Source: Deferribacteres bacterium
GTDB lineage: Bacteria; Zhuqueibacterota; Zhuqueibacteria; Zhuqueibacterales; Geothermadaptataceae
Reading direction: 5' to 3'
DNA: 64,000 nucleotides
Assembly (NCBI GenBank): GCA_020633675.1
Contig: JACKDE010000006.1
Location: 186,001-250,000 of the forward strand
Shown: piece after piece, positions 46,245 through 53,762 of the stretch
How positions within the stretch are numbered: the stretch's first letter is position 1
Layout: the number at the start of each line of letters is the position of its first letter
Translations under genes and position numbers: made by a program
Notes under the pieces: model-generated
Told to the model about the DNA's origin: nothing
The model's database searches: none
Seen by the model: the letters and a program-made list of their open reading frames with translations, nothing else

Positions 46245-47540
46245 ATGGGCAATCTTATGAAAAAGAACATTATCGCTATGCTTTGTTCGGTCAGCGTTAT
46301 GTACATTTCGGCTCAAACGAACGCACTCGCCCAGGATGCCACATCAGAGTCGCCAAATAGTTGTATATGGTGTCATCAGGAGATCGGCGATGAGCTTGCT
46401 GAACCCATCGTCGCAATGGAACACGATGCACATGCCAGCAAAGGGCTTTCCTGCGTCGATTGTCATGGCGGTGATCCCACCGCTGGATTCGATGAAGATG
46501 AAACAGCGGCAATGAATCCGGCAAAAGGCTACATTGGCGTGCCGTCGCGCAAAGAGATTCCGCAATTTTGTGCACGCTGCCATAGCGATCCGAACTACAT
46601 GCGCAAATACAATCCGCGCGTTTCGACCGATCAATATGATCGCTACAAAACAAGCATTCATGGCCAAAAGCTTGCTCAAGGCGATTCCAAAGTCGCCACA
46701 TGCGTCGATTGTCATGGAGCACATGGCGTCTTCGAAGTGAACGATCCGCGCGCAAAGGTTTTTGCTATCAATATTCCACAGACCTGTGGTAACTGCCACT
46801 CGGACAGCGATTATATGGATGGCTATGGTATTTCAACTCGTCAGGTGGATGATTTCAAAAAGGGTGTACATGGTATCGCCCTGCTCGAAAAAGGTGATCA
46901 GGCTGCTCCCGCCTGCAACGATTGCCATGGCAACCATGGCGCGGTACCACCTGGTGTGCCGTCGATTGGATTCGTGTGTGGCCAGTGCCATTTGAATAAC
47001 AGTGAGCTCTTCCGCAGCAGCCCGCATATGCAAGCCTTCGCAGAAGAAGAGCTTCCGGAATGCGAAACCTGTCACAGCAATCATGACATCGAACCGCCAA
47101 CCGACTCGATGATCGGTATTGGTGATGAAAGTATGTGCATCGATTGTCACTCGGAAGGCAGCACCGGTTTTGAAGTCGCAGAAATATTGCATGCAAAAAT
47201 CGACACGCTCAAACAAAACATCGTAGAAGCTGATAGCCTGGTTGCTGTCGCAAGCCGGGCCGGTATGGAAGTCAGCGAAGCTGTATTTAGCCTTAGCGAT
47301 GCCAATCAGTCACTGATTAAATCCCGCACCATGGCGCATGCGCTCTCAGTCGAAAGGCTGGATGAAGTGACAAAGGAGGGTAACACGCAAGCAAATTCGG
47401 CGCTTTCAATTGGAATTGCAGCGCTGGATGAATTGCAATTCCGTCGCAAAGGCCTGGCATTATCGCTTGTTTTTATCTTTGTCTTAGCTGTAGGAGTTTA
47501 CATGAAAATCCGCGAGGTCGATAAGAGAATGGATGTATAA
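46245..47540 (+). CDS. Nine-haem cytochrome anchored by a C-terminal membrane helix
   Basis: The 431-residue protein has a signal peptide (cleaved near NALAQD). Nine CXXCH sites follow: CIWCH, CVDCH, CARCH, CVDCH, CGNCH, CNDCH, CGQCH, CETCH and CIDCH. A helical segment of about 100 residues leads to a C-terminal membrane helix (GLALSLVFIFVLAVGVYM) with a positive tail. It is thus tethered to the inner membrane with its haems in the periplasm. It is well placed to accept electrons from the Rieske/cytochrome b complex in place of cytochrome c1. AAAGG seven bases before ATG 46245 supports the start; ATG 46257 is an alternative. Confidence 0.92.
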   Translation: MGNLMKKNIIAMLCSVSVMYISAQTNALAQDATSESPNSCIWCHQEIGDELAEPIVAMEHDAHASKGLSCVDCHGGDPTAGFDEDETAAMNPAKGYIGVPSRKEIPQFCARCHSDPNYMRKYNPRVSTDQYDRYKTSIHGQKLAQGDSKVATCVDCHGAHGVFEVNDPRAKVFAINIPQTCGNCHSDSDYMDGYGISTRQVDDFKKGVHGIALLEKGDQAAPACNDCHGNHGAVPPGVPSIGFVCGQCHLNNSELFRSSPHMQAFAEEELPECETCHSNHDIEPPTDSMIGIGDESMCIDCHSEGSTGFEVAEILHAKIDTLKQNIVEADSLVAVASRAGMEVSEAVFSLSDANQSLIKSRTMAHALSVERLDEVTKEGNTQANSALSIGIAALDELQFRRKGLALSLVFIFVLAVGVYMKIREVDKRMDV

Positions 47541-47637
47541 AAAATTATAAAAACAGTTCAATTCTGGTCATTTTCATATTGGATTTTACCGAATAATTCC
47601 ACACTTTTCACAACATCAAATCATTTCGGATTAACAG

Positions 47638-48939
47638 ATGAAGAAGGCAAAAGATATGCGGCATCCGACTATTCGAGCGTCAATCTTTTTGTTGATGATG
47701 GCGGCTTCTACAGCAGGAGCGCAAACGTTTTCCGGCAGATTGACCAGTTCGTTTTACACCTTCGAGCGTAGTGACACAATAGGTGTTTCTTCCACGCACG
47801 CACGAGGGTACCAGGCATTCCAGTTTGATCTGAAAAATCGCAATTTCATGCTCCGCACTTTCGGACAATTAGAAAACGATCTCAGCACACAGCTTGCTGG
47901 GGACGGCAAAGTGCGAATGTACAACCTGTATCTGCAATGGCGGGACACTCAGCGCCGTGCAGAAGTCAGTGTCGGTCGGCAGTCGATTTACAGCGGTGTT
48001 GCTGTTGGTACGATCGATGGTGCTCAATTGAAATACAAAGTGAAGTCCTGGCTGCGCCTAAAGGCGTTTGGCGGAGGATTGTTGCCAGCAAATCAGCGTT
48101 TGAAATTAGTCGACGATGTCAGCGATAATTTCATGGCTGGTGGTCAAGCATTGATTTTTCCGACCAATGACTTGAAAATTGGTGTCAGCTATTTCAATAA
48201 AAAGCAAACACGCGCCAGTTATCGAGCCATACGCGCTGATTCCGTTGGCAATGTTTTCGAGCAGCTTATCGAGCCGGACAATCAAGCCTATCAATTTGCT
48301 TCGCTGGATGCCCGCTGGGCACCGAAGGGCGAAACCAGTCTTTATACCCGCTCAGATTTTGATGTTTACAGCAAAAAATTCACCCGCGCGGAGTTCTCTG
48401 CACGTACTGCCGTGACCACCAAGCTATCCGTCAACGCAGCTTACACGTTCCGCTCACCTCGACTTCCCAGAAATTCTATTTTCAGCTTGTTTAATGTTGA
48501 AAACAACCATGAACTGGAAGGTGGACTGTATTACCGTGCTCAGAAAAATATCGGTGTCTATGGGAATTTTGCTGGCATCTTCTATGATCAGGAAAACTCA
48601 CTGCGTGGTTCTGTCGGTGTCGATTTGGGTTATGGCGGCATCAGTTATGTTGTTCGCGGCGGCTATGCCGGCAGCCTGAATGGTGTGAATGGCTCGTTTT
48701 ACTACCCGATGTACAGTGGTAAACTGATGCCAAATGTGATGCTCTCCTGGGCTTCGTATAAGCTGGATACGGATGCATCTGAAACCGAATCTTTACTCTC
48801 TGGCGCGTTTGGTCTGATGGTTCGTCCGCACAAGTTGGTTACAATCGATGGACAAGTGCAAGTGCTGAACAATCGCTACTACTCCAACGATGTGCGTTTT
48901 TTAATGCGATTGCAATATGTTTTCTTCTCGAGAATTTAG
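47638..48939 (+). CDS. Outer-membrane beta-barrel porin-like protein (ExtI-like)
   Basis: The 433-residue protein has a signal peptide ending near STAGAQ. The rest is amphipathic beta-strands alternating aromatic and small residues (GRLTSSFYTFERSD, MYNLYLQWRDTQRRAEVSVG, VRFLMRLQYVFF), with no membrane helix or haem. It resembles the porins of Geobacter-type porin-cytochrome conduits. Lying between 9-haem and 14-haem cytochrome genes, it probably forms the sheath that lets a multihaem chain cross the outer membrane. ExtI, a porin-like protein linked to selenite and tellurite handling in Geobacter, is the nearest named analogue I know. Confidence 0.82.
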   Translation: MKKAKDMRHPTIRASIFLLMMAASTAGAQTFSGRLTSSFYTFERSDTIGVSSTHARGYQAFQFDLKNRNFMLRTFGQLENDLSTQLAGDGKVRMYNLYLQWRDTQRRAEVSVGRQSIYSGVAVGTIDGAQLKYKVKSWLRLKAFGGGLLPANQRLKLVDDVSDNFMAGGQALIFPTNDLKIGVSYFNKKQTRASYRAIRADSVGNVFEQLIEPDNQAYQFASLDARWAPKGETSLYTRSDFDVYSKKFTRAEFSARTAVTTKLSVNAAYTFRSPRLPRNSIFSLFNVENNHELEGGLYYRAQKNIGVYGNFAGIFYDQENSLRGSVGVDLGYGGISYVVRGGYAGSLNGVNGSFYYPMYSGKLMPNVMLSWASYKLDTDASETESLLSGAFGLMVRPHKLVTIDGQVQVLNNRYYSNDVRFLMRLQYVFFSRI

Positions 48940-49011
48940 CCTGTCGAAACAGGTTCGCAACTGTTGAAAATTAAAAGTTTAAATTCGAATGTAACCTTTG
49001 GTTCGGGAATT

Positions 49012-50211
49012 ATGACAAAAAGAACAATAGCTTTTGCCATCGCCGGCTTGATCACGATGTCGGCAATCATTGCCATCGGCAATTCTGAAGAGCCGACATC
49101 GTGGGATGATCCTGTTGAGCAATGGAATTTGATCAAGTTTTCGCATAAATTACATGTCGCTGAAATGGAAATTGAGTGTGGTGACTGCCATACCAGTACT
49201 GCCGAAAGTGTCGTCTCCAGCGACTTTTTGTTGCCACAGAAGGAACAGTGTGCGGAGTGCCACGATGTTGAAGATGAGATGAACTGTACGATGTGCCACG
49301 CAGATGCAAATCGAATGGAAAAATTTGCGCGGACGGAACGAGAAGTCATTTTTAATCACAAAGCACATATCGAGCAGGAAGTAGATTGCGCGCAGTGCCA
49401 TGCCGGTGTTGAAAACGCGGTCGCTGCGTCAACAGAGTACCTGCCGGCAATGGCAACCTGTAATACATGCCATGACGGCATAGAAAATGACAACACCTGT
49501 TCAACTTGCCACTCAATGGTCGAAACCTTGATGCCAGCATCTCATGAGCAAATAGATTGGGTAAAGGAGCACAAACGTGTCGTCAGGGTAGGAGGGATGT
49601 CCAACGATTGCTCTGTATGCCATGAAGATAATTTTTGCCAAACTTGCCACACAGATGCAAGCGTGCAGTTCACAAGTGGCGCTATGGTGCGGCCTGTGCC
49701 TGAAAACCGACCCAGTCCATCCGGCGCGAATACGCTTGTCAAACAGTCGGTGCATGGTTTTAACTATATTTTTATGCATGCAGCAGATTTTCGCAGCAAG
49801 CGTTCGGATTGCTATTCCTGCCATAGTCAGGAGTCATTTTGCAATGAGTGTCATCAAAACAACCAGGATGCTGGATTTGCATCGCCGGTCCCACTGTCTC
49901 ACAGCGCTCTCGACTTTGTTCGAATCGGTGTTGGCAGTGGCGGCGGTCAGCATGCCAAACTTGCGCGGACAGATATTGAATCCTGCGCGGCATGTCACGA
50001 TATTGAAGGCAGAGATCCTTCCTGTATTACCTGTCATGTGGATCGTACACCTGGAAAGGGCAACGATCCGCAAACGCATAGTCCGAGTTTTATGAGCGGC
50101 GAGCGAGGCGACTGGCACGACAATTCCGCATCACTTTGCTTTAATTGCCATACCAACAGCCAGAGGTCGGGAATCGGTTTCTGTGGATATTGCCATCAGG
50201 GAGTGAATTGA
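49012..50211 (+). CDS. Fourteen-haem periplasmic or outer-membrane cytochrome
   Basis: From ATG 49012 the protein has 399 residues, with a signal peptide or uncleaved anchor (IAFAIAGLITMSAIIAIG). Fourteen CXXCH sites are present, from CGDCH (residue about 60) to CGYCH near the C-terminus. The first half has the class III/NrfB-like pattern of paired His-containing turns (NLIKFSHKLHV, VIFNHKAHI). That is about one haem per 28 residues, a density consistent with a molecular wire. It directly follows the porin gene and precedes a cytochrome lipoprotein, the classic order of a porin-cytochrome conduit. A TTG at 48964 would give a longer, unlikely N-terminus. Confidence 0.92.
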   Translation: MTKRTIAFAIAGLITMSAIIAIGNSEEPTSWDDPVEQWNLIKFSHKLHVAEMEIECGDCHTSTAESVVSSDFLLPQKEQCAECHDVEDEMNCTMCHADANRMEKFARTEREVIFNHKAHIEQEVDCAQCHAGVENAVAASTEYLPAMATCNTCHDGIENDNTCSTCHSMVETLMPASHEQIDWVKEHKRVVRVGGMSNDCSVCHEDNFCQTCHTDASVQFTSGAMVRPVPENRPSPSGANTLVKQSVHGFNYIFMHAADFRSKRSDCYSCHSQESFCNECHQNNQDAGFASPVPLSHSALDFVRIGVGSGGGQHAKLARTDIESCAACHDIEGRDPSCITCHVDRTPGKGNDPQTHSPSFMSGERGDWHDNSASLCFNCHTNSQRSGIGFCGYCHQGVN

Positions 50212-50212
50212 G

Positions 50213-51265
50213 ATGAAAAGCTATTCAACGATAATGATATTTTTAATAGTCGGAAGCCTGGCGTTGTCTTCGTGCAGTGATCCGAAAGATCCGCCATTGG
50301 GCGTATCTTCTTCAGTAAGCGTCCACCCGGCAGCCTGGATTCAAAAAAGCTCGAGTGAATTTCATGGCGCAGCCCTGGAGTCAAGCAATTACGATGCAGC
50401 ATCGTGCCAGCAGTGCCATGGCAACAATTATGATGGTGGGCTGGTTGATGTTTCATGCTACACCTGCCATTCCAATTTTCCACATCCTGCTGGCTGGACC
50501 GGGCTTGGCGATGCTTCACACAGCAAATATATTCAAGCAAATAATTACGACTTCCGTTCATGCAAATCCTGTCATGGCGAAGACTATAGCGCTGTCAAAG
50601 TTGATAATTCATGCCGTACATGCCATACAAATGAGGCTGGCCCTGAAGCATGCAACACATGTCATGGCGTCTTTGCCGCAGCAGATGAGCTTGGCAATGC
50701 AGTACCGCCAGCGGGTTTGAACAATGAAACGGATCCGTCAGATCCGGCAATTGGTGCGCATCAGCCACACATCGCGTTTTTCGGCTCGGCAGAAGCGGCG
50801 TGTCAGGAGTGCCATATCGTGCCGGCAACCATGACAGATATTGGCCACATCGATGGTGATGGGCAGGCTGAAGCCGTTTTTAACGGCCCGCTTGGCTCGA
50901 CGGTTTCGGAAAACGGTGCGCGCCAGCCTTCGCAAACGGGCGCATATTCGGGGCAAACATTGACCTGCGAAAACACCTATTGTCATGGCAATTGGGGCTT
51001 GCTAAAGAGCTCATCGAGCAACGATTTCATTTATGCTGCTGATAAAATTGAAGGTAATAACGCTTCACCAAACTGGACTGATCCCAATGCGGCAGCGTGC
51101 GGCACGTGCCACGATCTGCCACCAAAAGGACACACGCCTTTTGGCGTTCAGGCATGCTCAAATTGCCATAGCTCCGTTATCGACCGTGCCGGCAATATCA
51201 TCGATGCAAGCAAGCATGTTAATGGTAAGATTAATGTGTTTGGACAAGAAGTCCCGATGTTTTAA
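50213..51265 (+). CDS. Multihaem cytochrome lipoprotein with CX4CH motif
   Basis: The 350-residue lipoprotein (signal LALSSCSD) has eight CXXCH sites (CQQCH, CYTCH, CKSCH, CRTCH, CNTCH, CQECH, CGTCH, CSNCH) and one CENTYCH (CX4CH) site. The CX4CH followed by PNWTDPNAAACGTCHDLPP is the Geobacter CxxxxCH...CXXCH domain (TIGR01904). It is probably on the outer face of the outer membrane, receiving electrons through the porin. The start ATG lies one base after the previous TGA, so translation is coupled. ExtS-type cytochromes may be its nearest named relatives. Confidence 0.92.
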   Translation: MKSYSTIMIFLIVGSLALSSCSDPKDPPLGVSSSVSVHPAAWIQKSSSEFHGAALESSNYDAASCQQCHGNNYDGGLVDVSCYTCHSNFPHPAGWTGLGDASHSKYIQANNYDFRSCKSCHGEDYSAVKVDNSCRTCHTNEAGPEACNTCHGVFAAADELGNAVPPAGLNNETDPSDPAIGAHQPHIAFFGSAEAACQECHIVPATMTDIGHIDGDGQAEAVFNGPLGSTVSENGARQPSQTGAYSGQTLTCENTYCHGNWGLLKSSSSNDFIYAADKIEGNNASPNWTDPNAAACGTCHDLPPKGHTPFGVQACSNCHSSVIDRAGNIIDASKHVNGKINVFGQEVPMF

Positions 51266-51334
51266 TGAGCTACGCAGAAAAAAGCGAAAAATACGAATAG
51301 CGCTTCACTGAAAGTGCACTAATTTTTCTTCAAT

Positions 51335-53062
51335 ATGGCCTCCAACGCCGACAACTTCAAAGACGATTTTTGGCACAGTATACTCGATACTGTTGCTGAG
51401 GGGATTGTTGTTGTCGGCGCTGACGGGCATATCCGCCATCTCAATACCTATGCTGCGTATGCATTAGATATCTCTCCAACTAAAAGTCATGGCCGCCATT
51501 TTAGAGAAATATTTTGTCCAAGTTTGCCGGAGAGCCAGTGCTGGGTAAACCGAGCACTAAGCAAATCTGCAAAATTGCGGCATCATCGCTTCCTGGTGCA
51601 GAAGCCAGATGGCCAGGAAGTGCCAGTCCTTGCAAACTTCACCCCGATCACAAACACAGATAATGAAAATGAAAATTTGGGGGCAATTATTGCTGTTTGG
51701 CAGGAGAGCAGCTCGGAACAACTGCGTCGCGAGCGCGAGAAACAAAGAGCAATTCTCGGCTCTTTGGCGGAGGGCTTGCTTACAGTCGACAATGAATGGC
51801 GAATCACAAGTTTCAATCGTGCTGCTGAGCGTATCACCAGATGGCGTGAAGATGAAGCTGTAGGCAAATACTGTAATCAGGTGCTGCAATGTTTGAACTG
51901 TGCTGACAAATGCCCGATTTCAGAAACGCTTAGGCGGGCCAAGCCGATCATGGACTGCAATTTGGAAATTAAAAATCGAAACGAAGAAATTGTTTCGGTC
52001 ATTGCCAACACGACAATTCTCTACAATGCCAAAGGTGAAGCCCTTGGCGGCATCATGTCGTTTCGTGATAATTCGATTCGCAATAAAATTGGTTTTGAAG
52101 AAAAGGTTCGCAGCAATTTTTACGGAATGATTGGCAAAAATAAACGCATTCTTGAAGTGCAATCGCTCATCGAGGAAATTGCGGACAGCCATGCAACGGT
52201 TTTGATCCTTGGTGAGAGCGGTACTGGTAAGGAATTGGTTGCCAATGCAATTCAAAAGCTCAGCCCGCGCGTTTCGTTGCCTTATGTCAAAGTCAATTGC
52301 GCTGCCATACCGGATACGCTGATCGAAAGCGAGCTTTTTGGTCATGTCAGGGGTGCATTTACCGATGCTCGAAATGACCGTGTTGGCCGTTTCGAGCTTG
52401 CGCATGGCGGGACCATTTTTTTGGACGAAGTAGGTGACCTGACGGCACCAGCGCAACTTCGCCTTCTGCGTGTGCTGGAAAATGGTGAATTTCAACGTTT
52501 AGGCTCATCTGAAACGGTAAAAGTTGATGTCAGGGTAATTGCTGCAACCAACCGCGATTTGGGCAAGATGATTGCTGACGGCAGCTTTCGGGATGATCTC
52601 TATTATCGCTTGAACGTGATCCCAATATCCCTGCCTCCATTGCGTGAACGAATGGATGACTTACCATTGTTGCTCAATCACTTCCTGGTTAAATACCAAA
52701 GACTCACCAGAAAGAGCATTACCGATATTTCCGATCATGCCTATGATTTGCTGATGGCATATAACTATCCGGGCAATGTGCGGGAACTCGAAAATATCAT
52801 CGAACACGCATTTGCCAGAACCAACGGCAGAACGATTGCAGAGACAAAATTGCCTTACTACCTTCGTGATGCTTTGCCAAAGCAAACAAGCTATCAGCAG
52901 CACTTTCAGACTATGTCAGAGCTCGATGACGATGCCCACCGTATTAAACAAGCTTTGTTGAAAACACACTGGAACCGTGAAAAAGCTGCCAAATTGCTTG
53001 GCATGAGCCGCACAACGCTGTGGCGGCGCATGCGTGAACTTGACATCGCAAAAGGCAATTGA
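51335..53062 (+). CDS. Sigma-54 activator with two PAS domains and a cysteine cluster
   Basis: The 575-residue regulator has PAS1 (about 10-120) and PAS2 (about 135-255), the second with Cys in a CX5CX2CX3C arrangement (YCNQVLQCLNCADKCP). The AAA+ domain has GESGTGKE and IFLDEVGD, and the protein ends in a Fis-type HTH (WNREKAAKLLGMSRTTLWRRM). The sigma-54 contact loop reads GAFTDA in place of GAFTGA. The Cys cluster could bind metal, haem or an Fe-S centre, or sense redox state. The next transcription unit has a sigma-54 promoter (53246) and upstream palindromes, so this protein probably controls the selenocysteine cytochrome operon. Confidence 0.92.
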   Translation: MASNADNFKDDFWHSILDTVAEGIVVVGADGHIRHLNTYAAYALDISPTKSHGRHFREIFCPSLPESQCWVNRALSKSAKLRHHRFLVQKPDGQEVPVLANFTPITNTDNENENLGAIIAVWQESSSEQLRREREKQRAILGSLAEGLLTVDNEWRITSFNRAAERITRWREDEAVGKYCNQVLQCLNCADKCPISETLRRAKPIMDCNLEIKNRNEEIVSVIANTTILYNAKGEALGGIMSFRDNSIRNKIGFEEKVRSNFYGMIGKNKRILEVQSLIEEIADSHATVLILGESGTGKELVANAIQKLSPRVSLPYVKVNCAAIPDTLIESELFGHVRGAFTDARNDRVGRFELAHGGTIFLDEVGDLTAPAQLRLLRVLENGEFQRLGSSETVKVDVRVIAATNRDLGKMIADGSFRDDLYYRLNVIPISLPPLRERMDDLPLLLNHFLVKYQRLTRKSITDISDHAYDLLMAYNYPGNVRELENIIEHAFARTNGRTIAETKLPYYLRDALPKQTSYQQHFQTMSELDDDAHRIKQALLKTHWNREKAAKLLGMSRTTLWRRMRELDIAKGN

Positions 53063-53120
53063 CAGCTCCTTTACACATCATTCCCTTCCACCATTCCTCA
53101 CTCACCGCGTTTCATGATTT

Positions 53121-53134
53121 GTTTCATTTGAAAC
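53121..53134 (+). promoter_or_regulatory. Upstream activator site, palindrome 1
   Basis: GTTTCA-TT-TGAAAC is a perfect inverted repeat about 110 bases upstream of the -24 box. That is a usual distance for the binding site of a sigma-54 activator, and such a gene ends 59 bases before it. Confidence 0.55.
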
Positions 53135-53199
53135 AGATCGTTGCAATATTTTTGATTTCCGTAAATGGTTAATAAAAAAGCAATTAAACTGCTTTGAAG

Positions 53200-53213
53200 A
53201 TTCTATTTGAAAC
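53200..53213 (+). promoter_or_regulatory. Upstream activator site, degenerate copy
   Basis: ATTCTATTTGAAAC matches palindrome 1 at 11 of 14 positions, including the full TTTGAAAC half. It lies 79 bases downstream of the first copy and 33 before the -24 box. Two sites suit an oligomeric activator. Confidence 0.4.
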
Positions 53214-53245
53214 GAAATGTTGCGACATGTTGCCCGATATAGGCT

Positions 53246-53260
53246 TGGCCTGAGATTTGC
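53246..53260 (+). promoter_or_regulatory. Sigma-54 promoter of the TPR/selenocytochrome/rhodanese operon
   Basis: TGGCCTG, four bases, then TTGC matches TGGCACG-N4-TTGC with exact GG-N10-GC spacing. It lies 40 bases before ATG 53300. Confidence 0.75.
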
Positions 53261-53299
53261 GTTTATAGCGACATCAATTCAGCAACAGGTGCACGCGAA

Positions 53300-53746
53300 A
53301 TGGATCGTATGTTGGGAAATCAATTTTTTTTAGCGCGCAAATTCAGCCAAGCGATTCCGTACCTGGAACGCGTCCACAAAAAATATCCAAAAGATGTGCA
53401 GACTGCTGAAAAGCTCATTCTCTGCTGTGTTTTTACTTCCCAGTTGGAGCGCGCTACCAGCTTTTTCCTTAACCTTTTAAAGCATTCAGCTTTAGATGCT
53501 GGAGGCAAAGAAAGTGTGCAAAACCACGCAAAGGAAAAGGAACTTTTTGCTGATTGGACGATGAACTTGCCTGGCTTGTTGTCCGCCAAGGAAAGGATTT
53601 TTGCGCTGGGTATGATCGCCACTTTTTTCGATATCAATTTGGCCAGCTGCTATTTCCGAAAAGCCCGGGAACTTGATCCAAAAGACGTTCAAGTTCATCA
53701 AATTCTTGAGAATCTTAAATCAAATAAGCGTAGTTGCCTTTACTGA
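53300..53746 (+). CDS. TPR-like protein, first gene of the sigma-54 operon
   Basis: The 148-residue cytoplasmic protein is helical with TPR-like helix pairs (FLARKFSQAIPYLERVHKKYPKD; CYFRKARELDPKDVQVHQILENL). It has no signal peptide. TPR proteins mediate protein contacts. It is translated from the transcript that encodes the cytochrome and rhodanese proteins and might aid their expression or sense their state; this is inference. The ribosome site is weak. Confidence 0.75.
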   Translation: MDRMLGNQFFLARKFSQAIPYLERVHKKYPKDVQTAEKLILCCVFTSQLERATSFFLNLLKHSALDAGGKESVQNHAKEKELFADWTMNLPGLLSAKERIFALGMIATFFDINLASCYFRKARELDPKDVQVHQILENLKSNKRSCLY

Positions 53747-53762
53747 CAGGATGGAGGGTACC

